Counted from the first letter of the stretch, positions 53,865 to 62,952 are shown. The stretch is 64,000 nucleotides of DNA from an uncultured Clostridia bacterium (GCA_944368775.1 CALVXB010000005.1:62001-126000), one strand, 5' to 3'. The notes: generated from the sequence alone by a model not told the origin. Translations and numbers: made by a program.

Positions 53865-54210
53865 TGAATATTTCCTCCCGGCCGCCGCGCGCTATGTATT
53901 TTGAAAGAAAAGCGCGGCGGTGCCGACAGCCGCCCGCCCGCGCGGGGCGTTCTTGCGGCTGTCTACACTCATATGTACGCGCCGCCGCGCAAAAGTGTGC
54001 GCCTTTACCGCGCGGCAGCCCGCCCGTTCACGCCGCAGGCAGGCGCATTTCGCGCCCGCCCGTCGCTTTGCCGCTTGCCGCGCCTCCTTTTTTTTAAGGG
54101 GAAGTGCACAAGCGCCCGCCTTTTTGCCCGCCCTTCATTCTCTTTTGCGGACAAGCCGCATATCGCAGCAACGTGGCGGCGGAGGGGCAAAAAGATAGGG
54201 GGCGCAATCA

Positions 54211-54239
54211 GTTGCATTTTCGGGCGGTTTTTGTTATAA
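54211..54239 (+). promoter_or_regulatory. Sigma-A promoter of the ECF S-component/coaX/hom operon
   Basis: TTGCAT (54211-54216), 17 bases, perfect TATAAT (54234-54239). It is followed by a leader of about 150 bases with a CCCCGC/GCGGGG hairpin and further pairing, enough for regulation, but no known riboswitch is recognised. Confidence 0.8.
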
Positions 54240-54398
54240 TTATATTCCACGGCAGTCTTTTCGCCGCCGTGCCCCGCGCTTTTGCGGGGTCTGACAACCG
54301 AATGCGCGGGAACGGCACCGCGAGGGCCGCATCCCTTTTCAGCGCAGAAATACATTTTTTTCACGGATACTCCTATGTGAGATCCGATGGAGGTTCTT

Positions 54399-55082
54399 AT
54401 GGAAAGAAAGCGCTTTTTCACCGCGCGCAACATCGCCTTTCTGGCGGTGCTCGTCGCGCTCGTCATCGTGCTGCAGGTCTGGGCGAGTGCCATCCCCATC
54501 GGCGCGACGCGCATCAGCCTCACCCTCATCCCCATCGTGCTGGGGGCGATGCTGCTCGGCCCGCTCGCGGGCGCCTTTTTGGGTGCGCTGTTCGGCGCCA
54601 TCGTCGTCATCGCCGCGCTCACGGGCGCGGACGCGTTCACCCTCGTGCTGCTGCAAGACCACCCCGTGCTGACCGTGCTGCTCTGCCTCGTCAAAGGGGC
54701 GGCGGCGGGCCTCGTCGCCGGGCTCATCTACCGCGCGCTGCGCGGCAAAAGCGAGCGCGCAGCGGCCATCGTCGCGTCGCTCGCCGCGCCCGTCGTCAAC
54801 ACCGGGCTGTTCATCCTCGGTGCGCTGCTGATGAGCGACACCCTCTCCGCCAACTTCGTGGCGGACGGGGAGACCGTTCTGTACTTCCTCGTCATCGGCT
54901 GCGCGGGCATCAACTTCCTCGTGGAGTTCGCCGTCAACGCCGTCGCATCCCCCGCGCTCTACGCAGTTGAGCGGGTGGTCGAAAAGTCGGTGCGCGGCCG
55001 CCGCTCAAAGCGGGTAGGCGCGCAGGGCAAGGCAGAACAGGAGCAGGGCGCGGCGCGCAGCGATTCCGCCCGCAAAATTTAA
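54399..55082 (+). CDS. ECF transporter S component (possibly pantothenate)
   Basis: 227 residues. Six hydrophobic helices: ARNIAFLAVLVALVIVLQVW, LTLIPIVLGAMLLGPLAGAF with LGALFGAIVVIAAL, VLTVLLCLVKGAAAGLVAGL, and two near 125-180. The first helix keeps the A-x-x-x-A surface used to contact EcfT. Start ATG 54399 with GGAGG six bases before; an ATG four codons earlier lacks a site. Adjacent coaX suggests pantothenate (PanT-like), as inference only. It needs the EcfA1-EcfA2-EcfT module at 35436-37961. Confidence 0.85.
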   Translation: MERKRFFTARNIAFLAVLVALVIVLQVWASAIPIGATRISLTLIPIVLGAMLLGPLAGAFLGALFGAIVVIAALTGADAFTLVLLQDHPVLTVLLCLVKGAAAGLVAGLIYRALRGKSERAAAIVASLAAPVVNTGLFILGALLMSDTLSANFVADGETVLYFLVIGCAGINFLVEFAVNAVASPALYAVERVVEKSVRGRRSKRVGAQGKAEQEQGAARSDSARKI

Positions 55083-55101
55083 GATCGGGGAGGGAGGGGC
55101 A

Positions 55102-55884
55102 ATGATCCTCTGCATCGACGTCGGCAACACCAACATCAAATACGGCATCTTCGACGGCGACGAGCTCGCCGTCAGCTTCCGCGTCGCCACCGAAATGAAG
55201 CGCACGAGCGACCAATACGGCACCGCTCTCTTGGATATGCTCGCCGTCAAGGGGGTGGGCGCGGACGACATCGACGGCGCGATCATCGCCTCCGTCGTCC
55301 CTTCTCTCAACTACACCATCTCGCATATGTGCGCGGGGTACCTCGGCGTCGAGCCGCTCATGGTCGGCGCGGGGCTCAAGACGGAGCACAACCTGCGCAT
55401 CGACAACGCGCGCGAGATGGGCGCCGACCGCATCGTCAACGACGTCGCCGCCATCCGCAAATACGGCGCGCCCGTCATCGTCATCGATTTCGGCACCGCG
55501 ACCACCTTCAACGCCGTCAACGAGCAGTGCGAGTTCATCGGCGGGGCGATCGCCCCGGGCATCCGCAGCTCGATGGATTCGCTCGTCTCGGGCACCGCGC
55601 GCCTGCCGCGCGTCGAGATCGAGATCCCCAAATCGGTCATCGGTAAGAATACGACCACCAATATGCAGGCGGGGCTGGTATTCGGCTTCGCGGGGCTGGT
55701 CGACTACATCGTCAAAAAGATGAAGCGCGAAATGAAGCACCCGCACATCCAAGTGGTGGCGACGGGCGGCTTCAGCGAGATCATCGCCGGCGAAATATCC
55801 TGCATCGACCATGTGGACAAGCTCCTCACGCTGCAGGGTCTCAAATATCTATACGATCTGAACAATACGGAGGGCAAAAAATGA
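55102..55884 (+). CDS. coaX: Type III pantothenate kinase (CoaX)
   Basis: 260 residues. Phosphorylates pantothenate in the first step of CoA synthesis; the type III enzyme is not inhibited by CoA. ASKHA-fold motifs: ILCIDVGNTNIKYGIFDG at 2, catalytic-Asp region GADRIVNDVAAIRKYG near 109, DFGTATTFNAVN near 130, GGAIAPGIRSSMDSL near 150. The AGGGAGGGG site precedes ATG 55102, 19 bases after the S-component gene. Overlaps hom by four bases. Confidence 0.96.
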   Translation: MILCIDVGNTNIKYGIFDGDELAVSFRVATEMKRTSDQYGTALLDMLAVKGVGADDIDGAIIASVVPSLNYTISHMCAGYLGVEPLMVGAGLKTEHNLRIDNAREMGADRIVNDVAAIRKYGAPVIVIDFGTATTFNAVNEQCEFIGGAIAPGIRSSMDSLVSGTARLPRVEIEIPKSVIGKNTTTNMQAGLVFGFAGLVDYIVKKMKREMKHPHIQVVATGGFSEIIAGEISCIDHVDKLLTLQGLKYLYDLNNTEGKK

Positions 55885-57197
55885 AAAGTGTCGGCGTCGC
55901 CATTCTCGGTTTAGGCGTGGTCGGCGGAGGAACGTACAAGATCCTCACCGAGCACAGAGACTTTTACCGTCGCACGCAGAACATCGATATTTCCGTGGAG
56001 AGCGTCCTCGAGATCAACCGCCAGCGCGCGCTCGATTTAGGCGTGGAGGAGAGCAAGATCTCCGACAACATCGCCGAAGTCGTCAGCAACCCCAACGTCG
56101 ACATCGTCGTGGAAGTCATCGGCGGCGTCGAGCCCGCCAAAAGCTTCGTGCTCGCGGCGCTGCACAGCGGCAAGACGGTCGTCACCTCGAACAAAGAGCT
56201 CTTCTGCAAGTATTGGTACGAACTCGAAAAGGCGGCGCGCCGCACCAACGCGGGGCTGTACTTCGAGGCGAGCTGCGTGGGCGGCGTCCCCATCATCCGC
56301 ACCCTCGTCGACGGGCTGCAGGCCAACGTGCTGCACACCCTCACGGGCATCATCAACGGCACCACCAACTATATCCTGACGCGCATGACGCGCGACGGCA
56401 TCGACTACGCCGCCGCCCTCAAAGACGCGCAGGCGCTCGGCTATGCCGAAAAGGACCCGACGGCAGACGTCGAGGGATTCGACGCCGCATACAAGCTGTC
56501 CATCCTCGCCAGCCTCGCCTTCCACACCAAAGTTCCGCTGGATAGAGTGTACCGCGAGGGCATCGCCGGCATCGACACGCGCGACATCGCCTACGGCGAA
56601 GAGCTCGGCTACGTCCTGAAGCTGCTCGCCATCGGCAAAAACGACGGCGCGGGCCGCATCGAAGTGCGCGTCCACCCCGCCTTCATCCGCAAAGACCACC
56701 CGCTCGCCTCCGTCGGAGACAGCTTCAACGCCGTCTTTTTGCAGGGCGACAGCGTGGGCGACGTCATGCTCTACGGCCGCGGCGCGGGCGACCTGCCTAC
56801 GGGCAGCGCCATCGTCTCCGACGTCATCTACGCGGCGACGCACGCCGACCACAAGTACGCGACCTTTAAAAACACCCAGCTCGCCGAAAAGGGCGTCAAG
56901 TTCGTCACCGACTTCCAGAGCCGCTACTACATCCGCTTCACCGCGCACGACCGCGCCGGCGTGCTCGCCAAAGTCGCGGGCATCTTCTCCAAGTACAACA
57001 TCAGCATCGTCGACTTCTTCCAAAAGGGCGAGGCCATCGGCCGCCCGGCGGGAGAAGGGGAGGAGGGCGTCCCCATCATCCTCATCACCCATACGACGAG
57101 CGAGTTCTCCGTCCGCCGCGCGGTAGATAAGATCGCCGCCCTCGACGACATCGTGCGCGTGAACAGCGTCATCCGCGTCGAAAATTTAGAAAACTGA
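55881..57197 (+). CDS. hom: Homoserine dehydrogenase
   Basis: 438 residues. Reduces aspartate-4-semialdehyde to homoserine for threonine and methionine. NAD(P)-binding AILGLGVVGGGTYKILTEH at 6, TSNKELFCKYW near 103 with the catalytic Lys region, SCVGGVPIIRTLVDGLQ near 132, GIINGTTNYILTRM near 156, and a C-terminal ACT domain (FTAHDRAGVLAKVAGIFSKY) for feedback by threonine. Coupled to coaX through ATGA. Confidence 0.96.
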   Translation: MKSVGVAILGLGVVGGGTYKILTEHRDFYRRTQNIDISVESVLEINRQRALDLGVEESKISDNIAEVVSNPNVDIVVEVIGGVEPAKSFVLAALHSGKTVVTSNKELFCKYWYELEKAARRTNAGLYFEASCVGGVPIIRTLVDGLQANVLHTLTGIINGTTNYILTRMTRDGIDYAAALKDAQALGYAEKDPTADVEGFDAAYKLSILASLAFHTKVPLDRVYREGIAGIDTRDIAYGEELGYVLKLLAIGKNDGAGRIEVRVHPAFIRKDHPLASVGDSFNAVFLQGDSVGDVMLYGRGAGDLPTGSAIVSDVIYAATHADHKYATFKNTQLAEKGVKFVTDFQSRYYIRFTAHDRAGVLAKVAGIFSKYNISIVDFFQKGEAIGRPAGEGEEGVPIILITHTTSEFSVRRAVDKIAALDDIVRVNSVIRVENLEN

Positions 57198-57213
57198 TTT
57201 ACGCAGACTGCCC

Positions 57214-57246
57214 GGCGCCGATCGCAGATCGGCGCCTCGCTATTTT
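57214..57246 (+). terminator. Hairpin after hom
   Basis: Perfect 10-bp stem GGCGCCGATC / GATCGGCGCC, loop GCA, then TCGCTATTTTA. The T-run is imperfect; partial read-through into the ATP-grasp gene is possible. Confidence 0.6.
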
Positions 57247-57280
57247 ACGATCGCGCGCTTTGCGCGCGGAAGGAGAGCCC

Positions 57281-58150
57281 ATGATGCGCGCCGTCATACT
57301 CGTCAACGCCTATATCCGCGCCCCCGCCATGCTGCGCCAGGCAGAGCGCATCGCCGCCGAACTGCACCTGCGCGGCGTGCGGGCAGACATCGTCAAAAAC
57401 GGCGACTTCCCCTGCGCCGTCGCGGGCGAAATTTCCCTCGGCGACAGGCCGGACTTCGTCGTCGACCTCGACAAGGACAAGTACCTGCCCCGCATGCTCG
57501 AAAAGTGCGGCGTCCGCCTGTTCAACCGCGCGCAGGCGGTGGAGGTGTGCGACGACAAGATGCTCACCTGCATCGCCCTCGCGGGCGGCGGCGTCCGCCA
57601 GCCGGACACCGTCCCCGCCCCTCTGTGCTACTATGCGGATGCGGCGGTGCGCGAAGAATTTTTGCAAGAAGTCGGGCGGCGGCTGGGCTTCCCGCTCGTC
57701 GTCAAAAAGAGCTTCGGCAGCTGGGGCGAAGGGGTCCGCCTCGCCCGCGACGCGCAAGAGCTCGCCGCCGCGGCGGAGGAATATAAGCTGCTGCCCCACC
57801 TCTACCAGAAGCGCGTCGGAAAAGCAGGGGAGGACCTGCGCGTGCTCGTCGTCGGCGGGCGGGCGGTCGCCTGCATGCGCCGCAAAAACGAGGGCGACTT
57901 CCGCTCCAACGTCGAGCGGGGCGGCCGCGGCGAGGCCGCGCATCCCGCGCCCGCCTTTTTGCAGGCGGCGGAGCGGTGCGCATCGCTGCTCGGTCTCGAC
58001 TACTGCGGCGTCGACCTGCTCGACGAGGGGGGCGAGCCGTACGTGTGCGAGGTCAACTCCAACGCCATGTTCAACGAGGCAGAGCGGGTGACGGGCGTCA
58101 ACGTCGCGGGGGCGTATGCCGAACATATGCTGCGCGAACTGCGCGCATAG
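57281..58150 (+). CDS. RimK-type ATP-grasp ligase
   Basis: 289 residues. ATP-grasp fold: FNRAQAVEVCDDKMLTCIAL near residue 81 precedes the domain; ATP-binding FPLVVKKSFGSWGEGVRLAR near 138; glycine loop FRSNVERGGRGEAA near 206; metal-binding PYVCEVNSNAMFNEAE near 255 with the conserved E-x-N. This resembles alpha-L-glutamate ligases and other carboxylate-amine ligases related to RimK. Substrate unknown. The AGGAGAG site precedes ATG 57281. Confidence 0.88.
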   Translation: MMRAVILVNAYIRAPAMLRQAERIAAELHLRGVRADIVKNGDFPCAVAGEISLGDRPDFVVDLDKDKYLPRMLEKCGVRLFNRAQAVEVCDDKMLTCIALAGGGVRQPDTVPAPLCYYADAAVREEFLQEVGRRLGFPLVVKKSFGSWGEGVRLARDAQELAAAAEEYKLLPHLYQKRVGKAGEDLRVLVVGGRAVACMRRKNEGDFRSNVERGGRGEAAHPAPAFLQAAERCASLLGLDYCGVDLLDEGGEPYVCEVNSNAMFNEAERVTGVNVAGAYAEHMLRELRA

Positions 58151-58221
58151 CGCCCGCCCGCCGCGTTTTCCGTGTTTTTGTGTATAAGATGAATAAAAAT
58201 GCGCGAAAAGACAAAAAACGA

Positions 58222-58250
58222 TTGCCTTTTCGGGCTCGAAATGGTATGAT
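58222..58250 (+). promoter_or_regulatory. Sigma-A promoter of the amino-acid ABC transporter operon
   Basis: TTGCCT (58222-58227), 17 bases, TATGAT (58245-58250). The leader is about 130 bases and GC-rich, with no recognised riboswitch. Confidence 0.75.
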
Positions 58251-58386
58251 TGTTGCAATACAGCGGGGCAGAGCGACGGCGCCTTTTGCCCGCCTTGCGG
58301 GGCGGAGCGGCGGCGCATTTCCGCGGCGGACTATGGTCAAAAGCGGACCGCCCGCCTCATGTAAATATCTTTTTTCGAGGTACAGT

Positions 58387-59223
58387 ATGAAAAAGTTTTT
58401 GGGCTTCGTGCTCGCGCTGGCTACCCTGTTCAGCGTCGGCACGGTCGCAACCGCCTGCGCGCCTTCGGACGCGATCATCGTACAGACGAATGCCTTCTTT
58501 GCTCCGTTCGAGTATTACGACGGGACGGAGATCGTCGGCGTTGACGTGGACATCATGGAAAAGGTCGGCGAAAAGCTCGGCAAAGAAGTTGTTTTCCAGG
58601 ACGGCGATTTCGCGATCATTATCGACGTCGTCAGCCAGGGAACGATGGCGGATGCGGGCGCTGCCGGCATCACGATCACCGACGAGCGCAAAGAAAAGGT
58701 AGACTTCTCTATCCCGTATTATACGTCCGTGCAGTACGTCATCTGGGAAGAGGGCAATGAAGATTTCGCGACGTCCGAGGCTGCCGACGGCACGGATATC
58801 GTCCTTTGGGAACAGCTTCGCGGCAAAAAGATCGGCGTGCAGCTCGATACGACGGGCATGATCTATGTCGATGGCGAGATCGAGGGCGTCGATTTTGACG
58901 GCGTGCTCAAAGACAGCGGCGCCGAATGCAAGCCGTACGACAACGCGCAGATGGCGGTCGAGGCGATGTTCGGTTCGGACGCGCTCGATTGCGTGGTCGT
59001 CGACCAGCTCCCTGCGCAGTATCTGGCGGAAAACGTGAAGAACCACGACCTGCAGTGCGCCGCACTCTATTACGACGCGGAGACGGCGACGGAAGAGCAG
59101 TATGCGATCTGTGTGACGCCGGGCAACACCGAGCTGCTGAACGCGATCAACGAAGTTTTGGAAGAGATGATCGAGAGCGGCGAGATCGAGGCGCTCGTTT
59201 CTAAGCATCTCGGCCTGGAATAA
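58387..59223 (+). CDS. Amino-acid ABC transporter substrate-binding lipoprotein
   Basis: 278 residues. Lipoprotein signal with cysteine in FSVGTVATACAPSD near residue 24. SBP_bac_3 fold: FAPFEYYDGTEIVGVDVDIM near 37, GAAGITITDERKEKVDFSIP near 91, YYTSVQYV, and the hinge and C-terminal lobe ending LEEMIESGEIEALVSKHLG. It captures a polar amino acid outside and hands it to the permease. The start ATG 58387 has a GAGG site. Codon use is somewhat less GC-biased than the neighbours. Confidence 0.94.
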   Translation: MKKFLGFVLALATLFSVGTVATACAPSDAIIVQTNAFFAPFEYYDGTEIVGVDVDIMEKVGEKLGKEVVFQDGDFAIIIDVVSQGTMADAGAAGITITDERKEKVDFSIPYYTSVQYVIWEEGNEDFATSEAADGTDIVLWEQLRGKKIGVQLDTTGMIYVDGEIEGVDFDGVLKDSGAECKPYDNAQMAVEAMFGSDALDCVVVDQLPAQYLAENVKNHDLQCAALYYDAETATEEQYAICVTPGNTELLNAINEVLEEMIESGEIEALVSKHLGLE

Positions 59224-59300
59224 GTTTTTGCGCAAAATTTTTTTGAAGGCGGCGCGGGGCAGATATCTTGCCTCGCCGGCGCCTGCCGCGAGGGATGAGC

Positions 59301-60092
59301 ATGTTTTTTGAAACGCTTTGGGAGCTCGTGACCAGTTCAAAGTACTGGGGCACCATTTTAGAAGGCTTTTATACGACGGTGATCATCGCGTGCGGGGCGG
59401 CGGTATTGGGGCTTGCCCTCGGCATCATCGTCGCCGTCGTCAAGATCGCGGCGAAAAAGAATAAAAAGCTCAAGTTTTTTGAGGTCATCTGCGATCTGTA
59501 CGTCTCCATCATCCGCGGCACGCCTGTCGCGCTGCAGCTGTTTATTCTGGCTTTCGGCATTTTGACTATCCGCGGGTTTCCTCTCGAGATCACGGCGATC
59601 ATCGCGTTCGGCATCAATTCGGGCGCGTATGTGGCAGAAAGCCTGCGCGGCGGCATCCAGTCGGTAGATGCCGGGCAAGACGAAGCTGCGCGCTCGCTCG
59701 GTCTGAGCGGCATGCAGAGCATGCGGTACATCATCGTTCCGCAGGCGATCAAAAGCGTCATCCCCGCGATCGGCAACGAGCTCATCGCCCTCTTAAAGGA
59801 GACGTCCATCGTCAGCATGATCGGCATCACCGACCTGACCTTTGCGGCAAAGATCATCGGCGCGGGCCACGAGCTTGCCAACTATCTCGTGCCGATGCTG
59901 TTCGTCGCACTCTTCTATCTTGCGGTCGTGTATCTTCTGATCTTCTTCATTCGCATGATCGAGCGGCACTTTCAGCAGAGCGAACAGCACGCCGACGAGC
60001 GCAAGCTCGAAAAATGCCGCATCCGGATGGAAAAACGGCTGCGCGCGATCGACGAGCGCTATATGAAGGAGTGTACGAACGGTGAAAACTGA
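59301..60092 (+). CDS. Amino-acid ABC transporter permease
   Basis: 263 residues. HisM/GlnP-type permease: [20 protein letters not shown] at the N-terminus, [20 protein letters not shown] near 70, the EAA loop [20 protein letters not shown] near 135, then [20 protein letters not shown]. About five to six helices, with a long charged C-terminal tail ([20 protein letters not shown] onward) not usual in the family. ATG 59301 was preferred over 59295 because GAGGG is six bases before it. Overlaps the ATPase gene by 11 bases. Confidence 0.92.
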   Translation: MFFETLWELVTSSKYWGTILEGFYTTVIIACGAAVLGLALGIIVAVVKIAAKKNKKLKFFEVICDLYVSIIRGTPVALQLFILAFGILTIRGFPLEITAIIAFGINSGAYVAESLRGGIQSVDAGQDEAARSLGLSGMQSMRYIIVPQAIKSVIPAIGNELIALLKETSIVSMIGITDLTFAAKIIGAGHELANYLVPMLFVALFYLAVVYLLIFFIRMIERHFQQSEQHADERKLEKCRIRMEKRLRAIDERYMKECTNGEN

Positions 60093-60969
60093 CATGCAAG
60101 AGATCAAAGATCAGGCCGCCGCGCAAAAAGGCGAGCAAGAAGACGTGCTCATCGACATCTGCGGCCTGCAAAAGAGCTTCGGCAAAAACGCAGTGCTGCG
60201 CGGCATCGATACCAAGATCTGCCGCGGCGAAAAGGTCGCCATCATCGGCCCCTCCGGCAGCGGCAAGTCCACCTTTTTGCGGTGTTTGAATCTTTTGGAA
60301 GAGCCTACGGAAGGGAATATCTACTTCGAAGGCGAAGACATCGTCCATACCAAGCATATCAACGAATGCCGCCGCAAAATGGGCATGGTGTTTCAGCACT
60401 TCAACCTGTTCAACAACTTGACGGTGATCGAAAACATCATGTTTGCGCCCGTCAAGCTCGCAAAGCAGCGCCTGAAAAAGCAAAAAGCGCATTACAGGTG
60501 GCAGAAGTTCAAAAGGTTTTTCGGCGCAAAGGGCGAGGAGCTTTCTGCGCCGAATGACAGCGTCGCCAAGATCGAAAAGGCCGCCAAAGACCGCGCCATG
60601 CAATTGCTCGCCCGCATCGGCCTCGCCGATAAGGCGAGCGTCTATCCGTCCACCCTGTCGGGCGGCCAGCGCCAGCGCATCGCCATCGTGCGCGCGCTCG
60701 CGATGAACCCGAAGGTCATGCTCTTCGACGAGCCGACGTCCGCGCTCGACCCGGAAATGGTCGGCGAGGTGCTCGAGCTCATCAAGGAGCTCGCCGACGA
60801 GGGGATGACGATGGTCATCGTCACGCACGAGATGGGCTTCGCGCGCGAGGTCGCGACCCGCGTGCTGTTCATGGCGGACGGAAAGATCGCCGAGCAGGGC
60901 CCGCCCGCGCAGATCTTCGGCGCGCCGCAAAACGCCCGCCTGCGCGATTTTCTCTCCAAAGTTTTGTAA
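60082..60969 (+). CDS. Amino-acid ABC transporter ATP-binding protein
   Basis: 295 residues. GlnQ/HisP type: Walker [19 protein letters not shown] near 55, [19 protein letters not shown] near 104, signature [20 protein letters not shown] near 188, Walker [17 protein letters not shown] near 211, H-loop [12 protein letters not shown] near 246. An insertion of about 40 basic residues (around 130-172, [20 protein letters not shown] onward) in the helical domain enlarges it beyond the usual ~240 residues. GTG start at 60082 within the permease end; ATG 60094 is an alternative. Confidence 0.93.
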   Translation: MKTDMQEIKDQAAAQKGEQEDVLIDICGLQKSFGKNAVLRGIDTKICRGEKVAIIGPSGSGKSTFLRCLNLLEEPTEGNIYFEGEDIVHTKHINECRRKMGMVFQHFNLFNNLTVIENIMFAPVKLAKQRLKKQKAHYRWQKFKRFFGAKGEELSAPNDSVAKIEKAAKDRAMQLLARIGLADKASVYPSTLSGGQRQRIAIVRALAMNPKVMLFDEPTSALDPEMVGEVLELIKELADEGMTMVIVTHEMGFAREVATRVLFMADGKIAEQGPPAQIFGAPQNARLRDFLSKVL

Positions 60970-60998
60970 TGTTTTTGCGCCCCGTGCGCGAAAAAAGG

Positions 60999-61026
60999 GA
61001 CCGCCGGCAGCCGCCGGCGGTCTTTT
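60999..61026. terminator. Bidirectional terminator
   Basis: GACCGCCGG (60999-61007) pairs with CCGGCGGTC (61014-61022), then TTTT on +. Six A residues (60991-60996) serve the minus-strand gene ending at 61089. Confidence 0.8.
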
Positions 61027-61088
61027 GCCAAGATCTTCTATAAAAATCTTTTGCCGCGATCCCTTACCGCGGTCGTTTGCGGACGAGA

Positions 61089-61610
61089 TCAGTTCCCGCC
61101 CAGCGCTTTGGCGATGGAGCCCTTGAAGAAGCACACGACCGCGCCGAGGATGGCGAGGACCGCCCCGATGATGGGGCCGACGCCCAGCGATGCGGAGAGC
61201 TCTTCCACGAGCGCCTGCTGGAATTCTTCCATGCCGATGGTTGCAAAGCCGACGATGCTGAACAGGAACACGGCGCCGACGACGAAGCAGGCGGTCGTCA
61301 CGATCTTGGTGAGCAGCCCGTTTTGGAAGAGCACGGCGAGGATGCCGCCGATGAGCGGCAGCAGGAAGGCGATAAAGACCATAAAGTTAAAGGTCAGGAT
61401 GGTCGTCGTCGTCTCGAGCGCGCTCCCTTCGCCGATCGTCTCCGAATACCCGAAGGCGAGCTGCATACCCGTATACGAGTAACTTGTGTTTGCGATGCCC
61501 AGATCTGCCGAGTAGGTGACGGCGGTCAGAAACATCATGCAGAACGCGGCGATGCCCAAGACCAGCGCGATCCCTCCGGGGATGTAGTACTTGATACCCT
61601 TCTTTGCCAT
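61089..61610 (-). CDS. Four-helix membrane protein, function unknown
   Basis: 173 residues. Four membrane segments: GGIALVLGIAAFCMMFLTAV (12-31), ILTFNFMVFIAFLLPLIGGI (71-90), TACFVVGAVFLFSIVGFATI (105-124) and GPIIGAVLAILGAVVCFF (144-161). An extracellular loop between the first two is Thr/Tyr/Ser-rich (NTSYSYTGMQLAFGYSE). GAGG site, own promoter at 61643-61671. Similar small membrane proteins are common in clostridial genomes without assigned function. Confidence 0.7.
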   Translation of the reverse strand: MAKKGIKYYIPGGIALVLGIAAFCMMFLTAVTYSADLGIANTSYSYTGMQLAFGYSETIGEGSALETTTTILTFNFMVFIAFLLPLIGGILAVLFQNGLLTKIVTTACFVVGAVFLFSIVGFATIGMEEFQQALVEELSASLGVGPIIGAVLAILGAVVCFFKGSIAKALGGN

Positions 61611-61642
61611 GGTTGGCCTCCTTCATAGAGATTTGTAAGTTT

Positions 61643-61671
61643 ATTGTAGCATAGTCAGGCCGCAAAAGCAA
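61643..61671 (-). promoter_or_regulatory. Sigma-A promoter of the four-helix membrane protein
   Basis: Minus strand TTGCTT (61671-61666), 17 bases, TACAAT (61648-61643). Confidence 0.75.
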
Positions 61672-61764
61672 CAGGATGTCGCTTTTTCTGAAAACTTCGA
61701 CCGATCGGCAAAGATCGTCGATTATCATGCCCGCCGCCGTCCGCGCGCGGGCGAGGAGGAGAAA

Positions 61765-62169
61765 ATGGAACGGGAAGAGATCTTCCGCGAGATCGAAAAA
61801 TTCGGCGGCGCGGCATACGACTGCCCGTTTGAAGGTGACTTCGACAGCGTCGTGCTGCGCCATGTAAGCACCCGCCGTTGGTTCGGGCTGTACTTTGCCG
61901 TTCCCAAGCGGTATTTCGGGGAAGAGGGGGAGGGGAGCGAATTTTGCCTCAACCTCAAGTGCCCGCCGCCCCTCGCCGCCGCCCTGCGCGAAACGTACGC
62001 CGCCGTGCTGCCCGCCTGGCACATGAACAAGGTGCATTGGATCACCGTGCGCCTGCACGGCGACATCCCGCGCGAAGAGATCGAAAAGCTGCTGCGCCTC
62101 AGCTACGACATCACCGACCGCATCCCGCGCGCGCCGCGCGCAGAGGGCAAGCCGCGCGAAAAAAAATAA
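61765..62169 (+). CDS. MmcQ/YjbR family protein
   Basis: 134 residues. Double-wing fold typical of MmcQ/YjbR: PFEGDFDSVVLRHVSTRRWF near residue 21, LYFAVPKRYFG, EFCLNLKCPPPLAAALRETY near 59, then HMNKVHWITVRLHGDIPREE near 86 and a last helix IEKLLRLSYDIT. Family members are described as DNA-binding or as small regulators; the role is not settled. GAGGAGG site before ATG 61765. Confidence 0.86.
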   Translation: MEREEIFREIEKFGGAAYDCPFEGDFDSVVLRHVSTRRWFGLYFAVPKRYFGEEGEGSEFCLNLKCPPPLAAALRETYAAVLPAWHMNKVHWITVRLHGDIPREEIEKLLRLSYDITDRIPRAPRAEGKPREKK

Positions 62170-62228
62170 GTCGCAGAGGGCGCTGCGGGCAGAGGATGGC
62201 AGTAAACGCGGTAAACTTGGGCGGGCGG

Positions 62229-62257
62229 TTGACCGCTCCGCTTTTTTATGGTACAAT
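62229..62257 (+). promoter_or_regulatory. Sigma-A promoter of the GNAT gene
   Basis: TTGACC (62229-62234), 17 bases, TACAAT (62252-62257); leader of about 27 bases with AAAAGGAG. Confidence 0.8.
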
Positions 62258-62290
62258 AGGGGAAACGCTTCCAAAAAAGGAGATTTTTGT

Positions 62291-62764
62291 ATGATCCGCA
62301 AATTAGAGCCCGCCGACCGCGACACCTTCATCCGCCTGTCCGAGCTCTTTTACGCTTCCCCCGCCGTGCTGCATCCCCTTCCCCGCGCCTTCCACGAGGA
62401 GGCCTTCGACGAGATCATGCGCTCGCGCGACTACGCCGACGGCTGCCTGCTCGAAGTGGGCGGCGAGGCGGTCGGCTTCGGGCTGGTCGCCAAAACGTAC
62501 TCGCGCGAGGCGGGCGGCAAGGTGCTGTGGCTGGAAGAGCTGTTCGTGCTGCCCGCCTACCGCAGCTGCGGCCTCGGCCGCGAATTTTTCGCCGCCGCCG
62601 AACAGTACGCGCGCGAAAACGGCTTCGCCCGCATCCGTTTGGAGGTAGAGGAGGAAAACGTCCGCGCCCGCTCGCTGTACGAGCGGCTGGGCTACGAGGA
62701 TCTCGAATACCGCCAGATGGTCAAGCAGCTGCGCCCGAGCGGGGCGGAAGGGGAGGAGGCGTGA
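62291..62764 (+). CDS. GNAT-family N-acetyltransferase
   Basis: 157 residues. Acetyl-CoA-binding motif A: LEELFVLPAYRSCGLGREFF near residue 79 (the R-x-x-G-x-G/A loop is RSCGLG), followed by the C-terminal RIRLEVEEENVRARSLYERL GY segment. Begins MIRKLEPADRD, typical of single-domain GNATs. Acceptor unknown. Its stop overlaps the GTG of a truncated transporter gene. Confidence 0.92.
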   Translation: MIRKLEPADRDTFIRLSELFYASPAVLHPLPRAFHEEAFDEIMRSRDYADGCLLEVGGEAVGFGLVAKTYSREAGGKVLWLEELFVLPAYRSCGLGREFFAAAEQYARENGFARIRLEVEEENVRARSLYERLGYEDLEYRQMVKQLRPSGAEGEEA

Positions 62765-62880
62765 GCAGGCTCGGCAGCCGCCACACCGTCGCTGCCAGCT
62801 ACCTCGGGTATGTGACGCAGGCTGTCGTCAACTGTTTTCGTGAAAAAGGCACCGCGCCCCGGCTTCTCTCCTCCGATTGA
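62761..62880 (+). pseudogene. N-terminal stub of an MFS transporter gene
   Basis: 39 codons from a GTG that overlaps the GNAT stop (GTGA). The residues RHTVAASYLGYVTQAVVN are the first helix of a known group of MFS permeases, in which an asparagine-phenylalanine segment and eleven more helices should follow. Here the frame turns into CFREKGTAPRLLSSD and stops. The coupling to the GNAT gene suggests the intact ancestor was cotranslated with it. Confidence 0.5.
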
Positions 62881-62952
62881 GCGCGCACGCGCCCCCTCGC
62901 GCATATGATGAAAGGGGAGGCAACTCCCAATTTCATGTACGAGGGAAAAACC

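Noticed and set aside
54246..54398. Folate, TPP or preQ1 riboswitch in the leader of the ECF S-component gene
   Set aside because: Hairpins are present, but none of the sequence signatures of these classes can be found by eye.
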